Shown here: positions 54,520 to 63,754 of the stretch, one piece after another
How the letters are laid out: each line of letters begins with the position of its first letter
Position numbering within the stretch: position 1 is the first letter of the stretch
NCBI RefSeq assembly: GCF_001278805.1
Contig: NZ_CP012602.1
Span: 4,375,501 to 4,439,500, forward strand
From: Bacillus sp. FJAT-18017
Lineage (GTDB): Bacteria; Bacillota; Bacilli; Bacillales; Cytobacillaceae
DNA: 64,000 nt
Direction of reading: 5' to 3'
Translations under genes and position numbers: made by a program
Notes under the pieces: generated by a model
Seen by the model: the letters and a program-made list of their open reading frames with translations, nothing else
What the model was told of the DNA's origin: nothing
Databases searched by the model: none

Positions 54520-55455
54520 TTATTGGCCCCCGAGTTTTTTCAAAATCACTTCGGATAGGGCATCTATGAACTCTGGCTGGCTGTTCGGCATGTCTGGGCG
54601 ATAATAGGCAGCGCCTACTTCATCGCAGACTACTTTGCATTCGTAATCGTTATCATAAAGTACTTCAAGATGCTCGGCAACGAAACCGGCAGGAACATAG
54701 ACAAACGCTTTGTAGCCATGTTCGGCATGAAGCTCCCGTGTCAGGTCCTGTACATCAGGTCCAAGCCATGGCTCCGGAGTCTGGCCGGCACTTTGCCAGC
54801 CGACTGCATACTCCTTTATACCCGCTTCCCTGGCAATCAAATCTGCAGTCTCCTTCAGCTGGTTTGGATATGGATCGCCAAATTGAAGAATTTTTTCAGG
54901 AAGGCTGTGTGCCGATACAATAAGAATTGCATGATCCCTCTGATCCCCAGGCATACCTGCAAATGTATTCCTCACACGGTCCGCCCAGTACGTGATGAAC
55001 TTCGGCTCTTCATACCAGCTTTCAACAGAAACAATAGTCGGGCCGCCAATCTTTTCAGCCTCTTCCTTTGCGCGTCCATTATAGGATTTCACACTGAACG
55101 TTGAAAAGTGGGGAGCGAGCACGATGCTTACAGCTTCCTCTATGCCATCTGCATGCATTTGCTGGACTGCGTCTTCAATGAACGGATCGATATGCTTAAG
55201 CCCAAGATACATTTTGAACTCAATTTCATCCTGGATTTCATTTAAGCGTGCTTCAAGCCCTCTTGCCTGCCTTTCTGTTATATCGGCCAATGGTGAAATA
55301 CCGCCAATCGCCTCATACCGGCTCCGTAAATCCTCCAGCATTTCCTCAGAAGGCTTTCGGCCATGGCGAATATGAGTATAATAGCGTTCAAGATCATTTA
55401 ATGTATGGGGTGTTCCGTAGGCCATTACAAGTAGGCCCATTCTCTTTCTTTCCAT
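54520..55455 (-). CDS. hemH: coproporphyrin III ferrochelatase CpfC (HemH)
   Basis: About 311 residues, inserts iron into coproporphyrin III. Conserved parts: [50 protein letters not shown] (metal-site His), SAHSLPEKI and the metal-binding Glu in [20 protein letters not shown]. It aligns almost residue for residue with the B. subtilis enzyme. The start at 55455 follows GAGGTG; three extra upstream codons are unlikely. Confidence 0.96.
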   Translation of the reverse strand: MERKRMGLLVMAYGTPHTLNDLERYYTHIRHGRKPSEEMLEDLRSRYEAIGGISPLADITERQARGLEARLNEIQDEIEFKMYLGLKHIDPFIEDAVQQMHADGIEEAVSIVLAPHFSTFSVKSYNGRAKEEAEKIGGPTIVSVESWYEEPKFITYWADRVRNTFAGMPGDQRDHAILIVSAHSLPEKILQFGDPYPNQLKETADLIAREAGIKEYAVGWQSAGQTPEPWLGPDVQDLTRELHAEHGYKAFVYVPAGFVAEHLEVLYDNDYECKVVCDEVGAAYYRPDMPNSQPEFIDALSEVILKKLGGQ

Positions 55456-55606
55456 TCTCCACACCTCTTAGTATTCCCAGGCATTCCCGGGCGTCTCTTT
55501 TAAGTATTTTTAACCTTAAACGGCAGGGATTTCTCCCTGCCGATGTGAGTTCAATACTATTTTGCCAAATATCCGGCCACTATACCACTATTTAGATTCG
55601 TTCTAA

Positions 55607-56650
55607 TTAACGGCTGAGTTTAGAAGCTGAATATTCGTGGACGAAGCTAGTCAATTTTTTCAAAACTTCAGGATTAACTGAAGGGAATACCCCGTGGCCA
55701 AGGTTGAAGATATAGCCAGGCTGCGCCATTCCTTGATCAAGGATTGCCTTCGTCCGTTCTTCAATAACTTCCCATGGAGCAAGCAGGATTGCCGGGTCAA
55801 GATTGCCCTGAACCGTTTTATTGATTCCCATAGCCCTTGCCTCGCTGATTGGCAGCCGCCAGTCAAGGCCGACAACATCAACCGGAAGATCGTGCCATTC
55901 CAGTGCGAGATGGCTCGCGCCGACGCCGAACATGATTAAAGGTATATTCTCTTCACGGAGCTCGGTGAAAATTCTATTCATGACAGGCTTAATGAATATG
56001 CGGTAATCTTCAACATTCAATGCTCCAACCCAGGAGTCGAAAATCTGGATTGCGCGGGCTCCTGCTTTAATCTGGGACTTCACGTACGTAATCGTTGTCT
56101 CTGCCAGTTTGTCCATCAGGGCGAACCAAGCCTTTGGCTCAGCATACATGAACGATTTTGTTTTATTATAGTTTTTGGATGGGCCGCCTTCGATCATATA
56201 GCTGGCCAGCGTGAACGGTGCACCTGAGAAGCCAATCAACGGGACAGAAAGCTGTTCCTCCGTCAAAAGCTTGATCGTTTCAAGAACATATGGAACATCC
56301 TGTTCAGGATTAAGTTCGCCAAGCTTTTCAACATCCGCAAGCGAGGTGATTGGATTTGAAATAACAGGCCCAATTCCTGCTTTAATATCTACATCCACAC
56401 CTAATGCAGGCAGTGGAGTCATAATATCTTTATACAGAATGGCAGCGTCAACATTGTACTGCTCAACTGGAAGCCTTGTTACATAGGCGCAAAGCTCAGG
56501 CTGATGGGTGATTTCAAACAGGGAGTATTTCTCCTTGATCGCCCGGTATTCAGGCTGTGAACGTCCTGCCTGGCGCATATACCAGACCGGTACATGGTCA
56601 GTCTTTTCACCTCTCGCTGCCTTCAAAAATGTTTCGTTGATCTCTCTCAT
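55607..56650 (-). CDS. hemE: uroporphyrinogen decarboxylase HemE
   Basis: About 347 residues. It converts uroporphyrinogen III to coproporphyrinogen III. Signature [16 protein letters not shown] (Arg pair) is at residues 24-39, and the second, [17 protein letters not shown], at about residue 145; the catalytic Asp is in [14 protein letters not shown]. The start at 56650 is preceded by AAAGGTGG. First gene of the hem operon, divergent from hmoB. Confidence 0.96.
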   Translation of the reverse strand: MREINETFLKAARGEKTDHVPVWYMRQAGRSQPEYRAIKEKYSLFEITHQPELCAYVTRLPVEQYNVDAAILYKDIMTPLPALGVDVDIKAGIGPVISNPITSLADVEKLGELNPEQDVPYVLETIKLLTEEQLSVPLIGFSGAPFTLASYMIEGGPSKNYNKTKSFMYAEPKAWFALMDKLAETTITYVKSQIKAGARAIQIFDSWVGALNVEDYRIFIKPVMNRIFTELREENIPLIMFGVGASHLALEWHDLPVDVVGLDWRLPISEARAMGINKTVQGNLDPAILLAPWEVIEERTKAILDQGMAQPGYIFNLGHGVFPSVNPEVLKKLTSFVHEYSASKLSR

Positions 56651-56886
56651 TGCAGTTCCACCTTTCAAGACGTATCTCTCAACATTGTAATATAATCACG
56701 GTAAAAATAGAAATCATCTAAATTTCATAACTGTTTCAACTATATCTATAAATTTCAGGCGTGCATAGGGAACGGTACCAACTGTCAAAAAAAAGTCGTT
56801 TTTAAGTTTGCAAGTCTGTAACTTAAGGGGAAGATACAAGTGAGCCTTTATAACCGTATCCAAAATATATAAAAAGGAGAGATTGC

Positions 56887-57375
56887 ATGAACATTTATAT
56901 TACAGCGGGAACCTACGATTTTCTTGAAAAACTGGCAGAAAAACATGGAGGCGAGCACATGGTACTGATGTCCGGGGAGGAGGGGGCATTGCTACTTCAT
57001 GAAACTCCGGGAGAGACAGTCTTCAATTCTCCAAGAAAATATGAAGTGCTCGAAGCTGTTGGGGCAATTGAAGGCGAAGGCCTTGTTATCATGAACAATA
57101 TTCCTGTTACCGACGAGGGTAGACCCGGCTTTGAATACCGCTTTAAAAACCGTGCTGGCAAAATTGAGAATACAAAAGGATTCAAGGCGCTTCGGGTCCT
57201 TCGTCCACTTGGTTCAAATACCTATGTAATTTTAACAGTTTGGGAGGATGAAGAAGCATTCCATTACTGGAAGGAATCCGACGACTTTAGCCAGGGCCAT
57301 GGGAATGGCGGGTCCGGAAACGCTTCAAACATCTTTGCAGGCCAATCGTATGTATCACGTTATACAATCGGATAG
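56887..57375 (+). CDS. hmoB: haem-degrading monooxygenase HmoB (YhgC)
   Basis: About 162 residues. The C-terminal half is an antibiotic-biosynthesis-monooxygenase (ABM) domain: FKALRVLRPLGSNTYVILTVWEDEEAFHYWKESDDF, with the N-terminal extension found in YhgC/HmoB and not in the shorter IsdG/HmoA. It degrades haem to release iron. AAGGAG precedes the ATG. Divergent from hemE, with a terminator right after it; placing a haem-breakdown gene against the synthesis operon matches B. subtilis. Confidence 0.9.
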   Translation: MNIYITAGTYDFLEKLAEKHGGEHMVLMSGEEGALLLHETPGETVFNSPRKYEVLEAVGAIEGEGLVIMNNIPVTDEGRPGFEYRFKNRAGKIENTKGFKALRVLRPLGSNTYVILTVWEDEEAFHYWKESDDFSQGHGNGGSGNASNIFAGQSYVSRYTIG

Positions 57376-57387
57376 TAAGGTGTAAAG

Positions 57388-57412
57388 AGCAGGCATCGGG
57401 CCTGCTTTTTTT
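57388..57412 (+). terminator. terminator of hmoB
   Basis: AGCAGGC, loop ATCGG, GCCTGCT, followed by TTTTTTT. Confidence 0.92.
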
Positions 57413-57537
57413 CATGAAAAATACAGCTGAATTACCTGCAGCACTTCCCCCTTTTCCTTTCACCCATTCCCTGCTTTTTCATATCCTGTAGTACATCTCG
57501 CCCAATTTGGGCGGGGCACGAAGGGAGGATTCCTTAT

Positions 57538-58935
57538 ATGCTTGTAGAGCTTACTGCTCTCCATTGGATATATGTTGTTTTTATAGGCCTTATTATTGGT
57601 TTTATGGTTATGAGGCGTGATACAACGCTAGTTTGTATCGCGGGCATCTTCCTCATCGCCCTCTCTGCGACGGGGTCCCTAAGCGGCTCAGTCAGCAGTA
57701 TTTTTAACAGTTTCATTTATGCAATCACTGAGCTCCTGTCGACCATCTTGATCATTTCAATCATTGTTGGAATGAGCAAAACGCTGACGACTACAGGAAT
57801 TAACGATGTCATGATTTCCCCTTTTACAAAGCTGATTAAAAACCCAACACTCGCATACTGGACAATCGGGATTCTTATGATGCTGATTTCCTGGTTCTTC
57901 TGGCCATCCCCGGCTGTTGCGCTCCTCGGCGCAGTCCTTCTGCCGGTTGCTATAAGGGCTGGCTTGCCTGCTTTAGGAGTCGCCATGGCTATGAACTTGT
58001 TTGGACATGGAATTGCCCTTTCCGGTGACTTTGTCATCCAGGCAGCACCGAAGTTGACAGCCGATGCCGCTGGGCTGTCAGTTGGTGAAGTCATAAATGC
58101 CAGCATTCCACTCGTCTTTGTTATGGGTGCTGTCACAACCCTGGCAGCTTTCTATTTTATAAAAAGAGATATGAGGCTAGGTAAACTGACTCATTCAACC
58201 GGCTTGACTGGCGGAAAGGAAGAAGTAACGAAAGCGGATCCAACGTTGTTGTCTCACGGCCAAAAGCGACTATTCGCCTTACTCATCCCCCTTTTGTTTG
58301 CGATTGATGTCGCAGCAATGTACATGCTGAATCTTCAGGGAGGAGACGCGACAGCGCTTCTCGGCGGAACTTCCGTATTGATCCTTCTCGCCATTACACT
58401 GACAGCACACAAGAACAAAGGCCTTGAAAAAACAACTCAGTATCTAATTGATGGATTTGTATTCGGATTTAAAGTTTTCGGACCCGTCATTCCAATTGCA
58501 GCTTTCTTTTACCTTGGTGACTCTGGCTTTGGAAAAATCATTGGTGATTATCTTCCGAAGGCATCGCAGGGGATTGTCAACGACCTCGGTGTTGCATTGG
58601 CCGGAGTTGTTCCTCTCACAAAAGAAATTGCGGCTGTCACCTTAACTGCTGTTGGTGCCATCACAGGACTTGATGGCTCAGGCTTCTCGGGAGTCTCGCT
58701 TGCTGGATCAGTTGCCGGACTGTTCGCAGTTGCCATTGGCAAAGGCGCAGCCACACTGACCGCACTTGGCCAGATTGCCGCCATCTGGGTCGGCGGCGGA
58801 ACACTTGTCCCATGGGCCCTCATCCCTGCCGCTGCGATTTGTAATGTTGACCCGTTCGAGCTGGCAAGAAGAAACCTTCTCCCAGTCACAATCGGTCTCA
58901 TCGTTACAACCATTGTCGCGATGTTCCTTATATAG
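57538..58935 (+). CDS. yhfA: YhfA-like membrane transporter
   Basis: About 465 residues with around twelve hydrophobic segments. It resembles the YhfA/DcuC-GntP type of anion permeases: IGLIIGFMVMRRD, WFFWPSPAVALLGAVLLPVAIRAGLPALGVAMAMNLFGHGIALSGDFVIQAAPK in the first half, and LTAVGAITGLDGSGFSGVSLAGSVAG in the second. GGAGG precedes the ATG. It is flanked by terminators and stands alone. Substrate unknown, probably a carboxylate. Confidence 0.82.
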   Translation: MLVELTALHWIYVVFIGLIIGFMVMRRDTTLVCIAGIFLIALSATGSLSGSVSSIFNSFIYAITELLSTILIISIIVGMSKTLTTTGINDVMISPFTKLIKNPTLAYWTIGILMMLISWFFWPSPAVALLGAVLLPVAIRAGLPALGVAMAMNLFGHGIALSGDFVIQAAPKLTADAAGLSVGEVINASIPLVFVMGAVTTLAAFYFIKRDMRLGKLTHSTGLTGGKEEVTKADPTLLSHGQKRLFALLIPLLFAIDVAAMYMLNLQGGDATALLGGTSVLILLAITLTAHKNKGLEKTTQYLIDGFVFGFKVFGPVIPIAAFFYLGDSGFGKIIGDYLPKASQGIVNDLGVALAGVVPLTKEIAAVTLTAVGAITGLDGSGFSGVSLAGSVAGLFAVAIGKGAATLTALGQIAAIWVGGGTLVPWALIPAAAICNVDPFELARRNLLPVTIGLIVTTIVAMFLI

Positions 58936-58966
58936 AAAAAACAGCCTTTAGGGGCTGTTTTTTTCT
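58936..58966 (+). terminator. terminator of yhfA
   Basis: AAAAACAGCC, a short loop, GGCTGTTTTTTT, starting directly after the stop codon. Confidence 0.92.
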
Positions 58967-59092
58967 ATGTCACCATGTGAGTCGGAACTATGAATAACGG
59001 CGATAAATTGCTGGATGAATAAAAAAACTGACTCTCCTTTAAATAAGAAGTTTTGTCCTTAATCGATTAGGAGCAAAGTAACTTAAGCGGAG

Positions 59093-59270
59093 ATTTTTCG
59101 GTTTAATGGCGAATGGAGTTTCGTATCGGTGAAAATAAGCGGAGTTTTTCCGACTATGCAAAGCAAAAGCCCCTATTTTCATATATTTTGAGTATATAGA
59201 CGGAATCTCTCCGTCTATATTATCTTAAATCAATGCTTTTAATTAATTAAGCGGAATCCTTCCGTCTATT
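59093..59270. repeat. cluster of GCGGA/TCCGC-type inverted repeats
   Basis: Four related units: TAAGCGGAGATTTTTCGGTTT (59093), TAAGCGGAGTTTTTCCGACTAT (59136), ATATAGACGGA-ATCTC-TCCGTCTATAT (59194-59220, an 11-bp perfect stem) and TAAGCGGAATCCTTCCGTCTAT (about 59249). Each is a small hairpin with GGA/TCC arms. The rest of the 58967-59328 gap shows no gene. Confidence 0.75.
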
Positions 59271-59328
59271 TACCGGCTCGGGTACTTAACCTGTGCCCCA
59301 TCTTTTGCAGGGCAGCAAGCTAAGTGTT

Positions 59329-59979
59329 CTATTTCCTGCTCGTCGTCCTAAGCTGTGGATACCTCTTTCGGAGCGCTTCATAGACATACACCCAAAAAGC
59401 TGTCCAGATAAATCCAAACGCATATCCGCCAAGAACATCAGATGGATAATGCACATTTAAAATCACCCTGCTAGCACCGATTAGGAAAATGATACTCCCG
59501 GCACCCAGGGCAATCCACCTTCTAGCAGATGGACTGTCATATTCCTTCATTAAAAAATAGGCAATGGATAAATACAAAATTGATCCAACCATCGCGTGGC
59601 CGCTTGGGAAACTCAGGCTGTTCACCTCGACCATATGCTCCAACGGCGGACGCTCGCGGCCGATTAGATTCTTTAGTAATTTATTGGCCTCATTTCCGAG
59701 TACTACACTAAGCGCAAGAATGCCCATCCCAAAAAAATCCCACTTTTTCACCAAAAGCCAGCCAAGCATCAGGAGTCCGACAATACCAATTCCCTGCTTA
59801 TCTCCAAGCTCAGTTATTGCCCCAAAAATAGGGTTAAGGGAATCAGGCACAAGTGAGAACAGAGCTGAAATCGATTCATCAATAAGCAGAGGCCGATTTT
59901 GATTAATTCCTATTAATAGGAATAATAAAGCTGCGATTGACACGACTATACCAATAAATAGAGTCCTGCGTTTTGACAT
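59329..59979 (-). CDS. PAP2 family phosphatase
   Basis: About 216 residues with six membrane segments. All three PAP2 signature motifs are present: KNLIGRERPP, SFPSGHAMVG and SRVILNVHYPSDVLGG. It acts on lipid pyrophosphates or phosphates at the outer membrane face, for example undecaprenyl pyrophosphate. GGGGAG is 8 bases before the ATG at 59979; the ATG at 60006 overlaps the ecsC stop and has no ribosome site. It may be co-transcribed after ecsC. Confidence 0.9.
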   Translation of the reverse strand: MSKRRTLFIGIVVSIAALLFLLIGINQNRPLLIDESISALFSLVPDSLNPIFGAITELGDKQGIGIVGLLMLGWLLVKKWDFFGMGILALSVVLGNEANKLLKNLIGRERPPLEHMVEVNSLSFPSGHAMVGSILYLSIAYFLMKEYDSPSARRWIALGAGSIIFLIGASRVILNVHYPSDVLGGYAFGFIWTAFWVYVYEALRKRYPQLRTTSRK

Positions 59980-60005
59980 GGACCATTCTCCCCTAGTTCT
60001 GTTCA

Positions 60006-60731
60006 TTACAAACCAGCTGGCTTTTCATTCATCAGCCTGAGCCGATACGCATTCATCGCAGTCGCACCAAGATGGCCGAGAAGCCTGTTATTGGCCACCG
60101 CGCCAACAACGGCTCCAATTCCCGGAACTAGCTGAAGCATTTTTGCCAGGTCAATATAATCTCGATACTCCTGCTGGAATTCCCTCCAGTCCATATCCGC
60201 AACCGTCCTCTTCCTCTCCTCCCAGTTGTCGATAATATCGAGGGTCTCGAAGCGCGTCTCATCACTTGAAAAGGCGAGAAGGAATACATGGAGAATAAAT
60301 AGCCTTTCTTCATAATCATCGGTGTCAAAACCGTATACTGAAGCAATTTCAAACAGGAACTTCATCTTTATTGTCAAAAGAAGCGGGAAATCCGCCAGTC
60401 CTAGCAGAAGGCCTCCGGCTCCGGTCCCAGCCCCTTCAATCATTGCTGTTTTTTGATATACATTTATCTTTCTTTTCGCTTCCTCATCCATTTCCTTTAA
60501 TACTGGACTTGGATAAACCGGTTTTCTTGTTGTAAATCCGGAACCGGTAAGGGTGGTTTTTACCATTCCTTTAATGGCTTCAGTTAGTGCGTTATGGACT
60601 TTTTCAGGTATTAAGCCGTTAATTTTCGTCTGGGCTTTTTTGGATAGTCGGTTAAAAAGGCCGGATCGTGCGGAAAGCTTCCATTTCCATTCCTGTACTT
60701 CTCCATACACCTTTTGTTCGTATTCAGTCAT
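60006..60731 (-). CDS. ecsC: EcsC family protein
   Basis: About 241 residues. The EcsC domain is clear: YEQKVYGEVQEWKWKLSARSGLFNRLSKKAQTKINGLIPEK, KTAMIEGAGTGAGGLLLGLADFPLLLTIKMKFLFEIASVYGFD and QLVPGIGAVVGAVANNRLL, with two hydrophobic stretches. The function is unknown. The ATG at 60731 follows AAAGGTG; the GTG at 60740 is less likely. It is separated from ecsB by a terminator-like stem. Confidence 0.92.
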   Translation of the reverse strand: MTEYEQKVYGEVQEWKWKLSARSGLFNRLSKKAQTKINGLIPEKVHNALTEAIKGMVKTTLTGSGFTTRKPVYPSPVLKEMDEEAKRKINVYQKTAMIEGAGTGAGGLLLGLADFPLLLTIKMKFLFEIASVYGFDTDDYEERLFILHVFLLAFSSDETRFETLDIIDNWEERKRTVADMDWREFQQEYRDYIDLAKMLQLVPGIGAVVGAVANNRLLGHLGATAMNAYRLRLMNEKPAGL

Positions 60732-60815
60732 TAGCCCCACACCTTTACTTAGTTAAGTACGTGTTTTACGTAGCTTTCCAACCAACGGTTTCAAAAAAAC
60801 GTCTTTTTTTATAAA

Positions 60816-60849
60816 AAAGTGAAAGCGCATGTAACTGTGCTTTCACTTT
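60816..60849 (-). terminator. terminator-like stem between ecsB and ecsC
   Basis: AAAGTGAAAGC (60816-60826) and GCTTTCACTTT (60839-60849) form a perfect 11-bp stem followed on the minus strand by a T run (TTTTTTAT). It would reduce ecsC expression relative to ecsAB. Confidence 0.8.
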
Positions 60850-60857
60850 CTTATAAG

Positions 60858-62069
60858 TTATTTTTTCAGCCTCCTGGCACTATAAAAGCGAACAAAAGCG
60901 TAGGTGAAAACTGCGCCAGAAACTGCTGCAGCAAGTCCAACAAAATAATTACCCGAAACAAATAGGGCAATCACAAAGAAAGCTGTCTGAACACCAAGGA
61001 CTAGTCCCAGCAAATGCTGAAATGCCGAGGTCAAGATTGTTTTGGGGAACGGGTAAAGTTCCACTAAAAAATTGTTCTGGTAATGTGAGGCCAGAGGCAT
61101 GAGCTGAAAGCCGGTTAAATAAAGGAATAAAAGTGCAAGAAAGATTTGTGCCGGTCCATATGTAATAAACCATATGCCAAGGATGCCAATGACGGTCAGC
61201 CTTACCGATAGTCCAAGATAATCTCCTGAACGCAAATAGGTCCTCGATAATAAATATAATTGGGCATTCTCCTGGCTATATTTTATCCTGGCAAGCAGGA
61301 AATCAAGCCATCTTCGCCTCTTTACGCTTTCCTTTATAGCTGGGACATCCGTAAACATATTTGCAAGCCGGTAAAAAGCATTCATCCTTTTTTCTTCACC
61401 AGCAATCAATGTCTCCCACTTCAGTCCTCTTTGCCTGGAAGCTGAGACAAAATAACCGAGATAGGCAAGCATCAGACCGGCAACTGGAAGGAGGAATAAC
61501 CATCCATCCCAGCTAAATAGGAGATAGGCAAACGCTGTATTTACAAAGAACCTGACTATGCGTTCAATTGGCAGTTTAGTGTTCTCGCCCAGAAAGGATG
61601 CCTTCCACTCTGCTGCAATGTTCCATGCCTTGGCCGCAAGCAATATCGCTAAAATAGGCAGGAACATTCCAAAGCCAACATCGCCCGTTTTGGCAAGCAA
61701 CGGCATGAAAATTGCCAGAAGGAGCAGAATGACGTATGCCTGAATCACACCGCTAACGATTGCCGAGCGGAAAAAGTAGCCCCTGAGTTTTTCCTCTACG
61801 GGGATCAGGAATATTTTATCCGGTTCCTTCAGAAAATTGTAGACAGGGCTTAGTGTAAGAATGAAACCAAATACTACTGCCATAATCCATTCTGAAGGAA
61901 AACCTGTATCCAGCGTCTTGAGCCACTCCTGATAATAAAATGCCGCGGTACCAATCAAGAACAGGAGAACAATAACCAGGTGACCATTAAATATATATTT
62001 CAGGTACCGGCTCATGTCTTTCATGCGCTGGCCGGCCCTCTCTTTCCAAAGCTTATTGCCGTCAAACAT
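60858..62069 (-). CDS. ecsB: ABC transporter permease EcsB
   Basis: About 403 residues with around ten membrane segments. The N-terminal RMKDMSRYLKYIFNGHLVIVLLF and PLASHYQNNFLVELYPFP near the C-terminus are typical of EcsB. With EcsA it forms an exporter that, in B. subtilis, affects secretion, competence and intramembrane proteolysis by RasP, probably by removing peptides. It overlaps ecsA by eight bases. Confidence 0.94.
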   Translation of the reverse strand: MFDGNKLWKERAGQRMKDMSRYLKYIFNGHLVIVLLFLIGTAAFYYQEWLKTLDTGFPSEWIMAVVFGFILTLSPVYNFLKEPDKIFLIPVEEKLRGYFFRSAIVSGVIQAYVILLLLAIFMPLLAKTGDVGFGMFLPILAILLAAKAWNIAAEWKASFLGENTKLPIERIVRFFVNTAFAYLLFSWDGWLFLLPVAGLMLAYLGYFVSASRQRGLKWETLIAGEEKRMNAFYRLANMFTDVPAIKESVKRRRWLDFLLARIKYSQENAQLYLLSRTYLRSGDYLGLSVRLTVIGILGIWFITYGPAQIFLALLFLYLTGFQLMPLASHYQNNFLVELYPFPKTILTSAFQHLLGLVLGVQTAFFVIALFVSGNYFVGLAAAVSGAVFTYAFVRFYSARRLKK

Positions 62070-62802
62070 GACTTTCTTCCTTTGTTAACTGAATATAAAT
62101 ATCATCCAATGTTGCACCTGGCATTGAAAATTCGGACCTTAATTCTTCAAGTGTTCCCTTTGCACGAATTTTCCCCTCATGCAAGATGACAAAACGGTCA
62201 CAATATCGCTCGGCGGTTGCCAGAATATGCGTAGACATCAAAATGCCTGCGCCTTCTTCTTTCATTTTCCTCATAAGGTCAAGCAACGATTGAATACCGA
62301 GTGGATCAAGCCCAACGAAAGGTTCATCGACGATATAAAGCGATGGCTGAACAAGGAATGCGCACATAATCATCGCCTTTTGCTTCATCCCCTTTGAAAA
62401 ATGGGCAGGGAACCATTTTAGGCGCTTCTCCATTCGGAATTCCTTGAGCAATACCGGCATTCTCTCCTTGAATTGTCTGCGATCTAGGCCATAGGCCATC
62501 GCAGTTAATTCCAAATGCTCCTCAAGAGTGAGTTCCTCATACAGGATCGGTGTTTCAGGAATGAAGGTGAATTCCCTGCGGTATGCCTCCTTCCCTTCAA
62601 GAAAGGATTTCCCGTTTATGTTAATTTCACCCGAATGTGGCTCCATCAGGCCAATAACATGCTTAATGGTTGTACTTTTTCCGGCACCGTTCAACCCGAT
62701 TAGCCCAACCAATTCACCAGCTTCCACTTCAAACGATACATCTTTTAAAACGGGGTTTTTCGTATATCCCCCAGTCAAATGTTGAATTGATAATAACGTC
62801 AT
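62062..62802 (-). CDS. ecsA: ABC transporter ATPase EcsA
   Basis: About 246 residues. Walker A GLNGAGKSTTIKHVIGLM is near residue 35, the signature motif is the variant FSKGMKQKAMIM, Walker B is LYIVDEPFVGLDPLG, and the switch His is in LMSTHILATAERYCD. It is divergent from hit across a 950-base gap of repeats. Confidence 0.95.
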   Translation of the reverse strand: MTLLSIQHLTGGYTKNPVLKDVSFEVEAGELVGLIGLNGAGKSTTIKHVIGLMEPHSGEININGKSFLEGKEAYRREFTFIPETPILYEELTLEEHLELTAMAYGLDRRQFKERMPVLLKEFRMEKRLKWFPAHFSKGMKQKAMIMCAFLVQPSLYIVDEPFVGLDPLGIQSLLDLMRKMKEEGAGILMSTHILATAERYCDRFVILHEGKIRAKGTLEELRSEFSMPGATLDDIYIQLTKEESHV

Positions 62803-63333
62803 GGCAAACGCCCTTCCTTACTTAAGGTTCTTTATATTTTAGCAAAAATTCCTCGATTTGCGAATGATTGTCCGTATTTTACACAAGCAATGGAAAGTGA
62901 TTCCAATCATACTTTCCACACTTTCGGAAATTCTAATCTATGAAGGGGAACAACCAGCGATTGTGAAGAGGGGTGTCTGTCAAAGACAGTTTCCATTCAA
63001 TAAAAGCTGCTTCTCATGACGTTCCAAATGAGGGGATGGTTGTTTTGCACAGGCCACACTTGTCTAGCATGCACCGGACTGCTTGACCTGCAAGCAGCAT
63101 TTTCTAAAAAAATGAGGTGTTTACCAAAGAACCATCAGACTGACTTATATGTTGCCACACAACTATAAAAGTTTGGGGATGGTTAGCTTGGACGAAGTTA
63201 CGATATGCCTGGACATTTCATTTCAATGCTAAATGAGGTGTTTGTCAAAGAAAATTCCTGATTGAACGCAAACAGAGATTACCCCTTCAACTGGGCGGGA
63301 ACCAAACGTGTTCCTGCCCTGTTTAATGTTAAG
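62803..63333. repeat. ecsA-hit gap, degenerate GAGGTGTTT..CAAAG repeats
   Basis: No gene is supported. The phrase AATGAGGTGTTTACCAAAGAA (63111) recurs as AAATGAGGTGTTTGTCAAAGAA (63231) and, more weakly, GAGGGGTGTCTGTCAAAGACA (about 62967). AATGAGGGGATGGTT (about 63028) and GTTTGGGGATGGTTAG (about 63170) form a second pair. The spacing is about 120-140 bases, suggesting a decayed tandem array. Confidence 0.55.
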
Positions 63334-63615
63334 GGGCGGAGCTTCGCATGGATATGACTTGGAATCAAAGTGTATCGTGATATTGATTTTAGATTTTGAA
63401 CTTATTCTTCCTCGCTTCTCTCCACCGCCTTTCTGATTGGGCGGAGCTTCGCATGGATATGACTTGGAATCAAAGTATATAGTGCTATTCATTTTCGTTT
63501 TTTGAATAAATTTTCCCTGGCTTCTCTCCACGGCCTTTTTGATTGGGCGGAGCTTCGCATGGATATGACTTGGAATCAAAGTGTATAGTGCTATTCATTT
63601 TCGTTTTTTGAAAAG
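63334..63615. repeat. three tandem 106-bp repeats
   Basis: GGGCGGAGCTTCGCATGGAT starts each unit at 63334, 63439 and 63545, continuing ATGACTTGGAATCAAAGT. Units 2 and 3 also share ATAGTGCTATTCATTTTCGTTTTTTGAA; the third is cut short. A minus-strand frame through them is open only because of the periodicity and has no ribosome site. Confidence 0.9.
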
Positions 63616-63714
63616 CCAAGCCACCTGCCATCGTTTTACTCTTTACCAAAAAATTGATTTAAATTGAAATCTACCACAATGCTTGTTATTCATTTCTCTA
63701 TTAGGTTGAAACTG

Positions 63715-63723
63715 TGCTAAAAT
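63715..63723 (+). promoter_or_regulatory. extended -10 promoter of hit
   Basis: TGCTAAAAT is an extended -10 element about 32 bases before the hit start. No good -35 is visible. Confidence 0.5.
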
Positions 63724-63754
63724 ACGGGCAAAACCGTTGAAAGGCAGTGAGAAA

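Noticed and set aside
63229..63579. Minus-strand frame with repeated FDSKSYPCEAPP
   Set aside because: It is produced by the 106-bp repeats read in one frame. There is no ribosome site or family resemblance.
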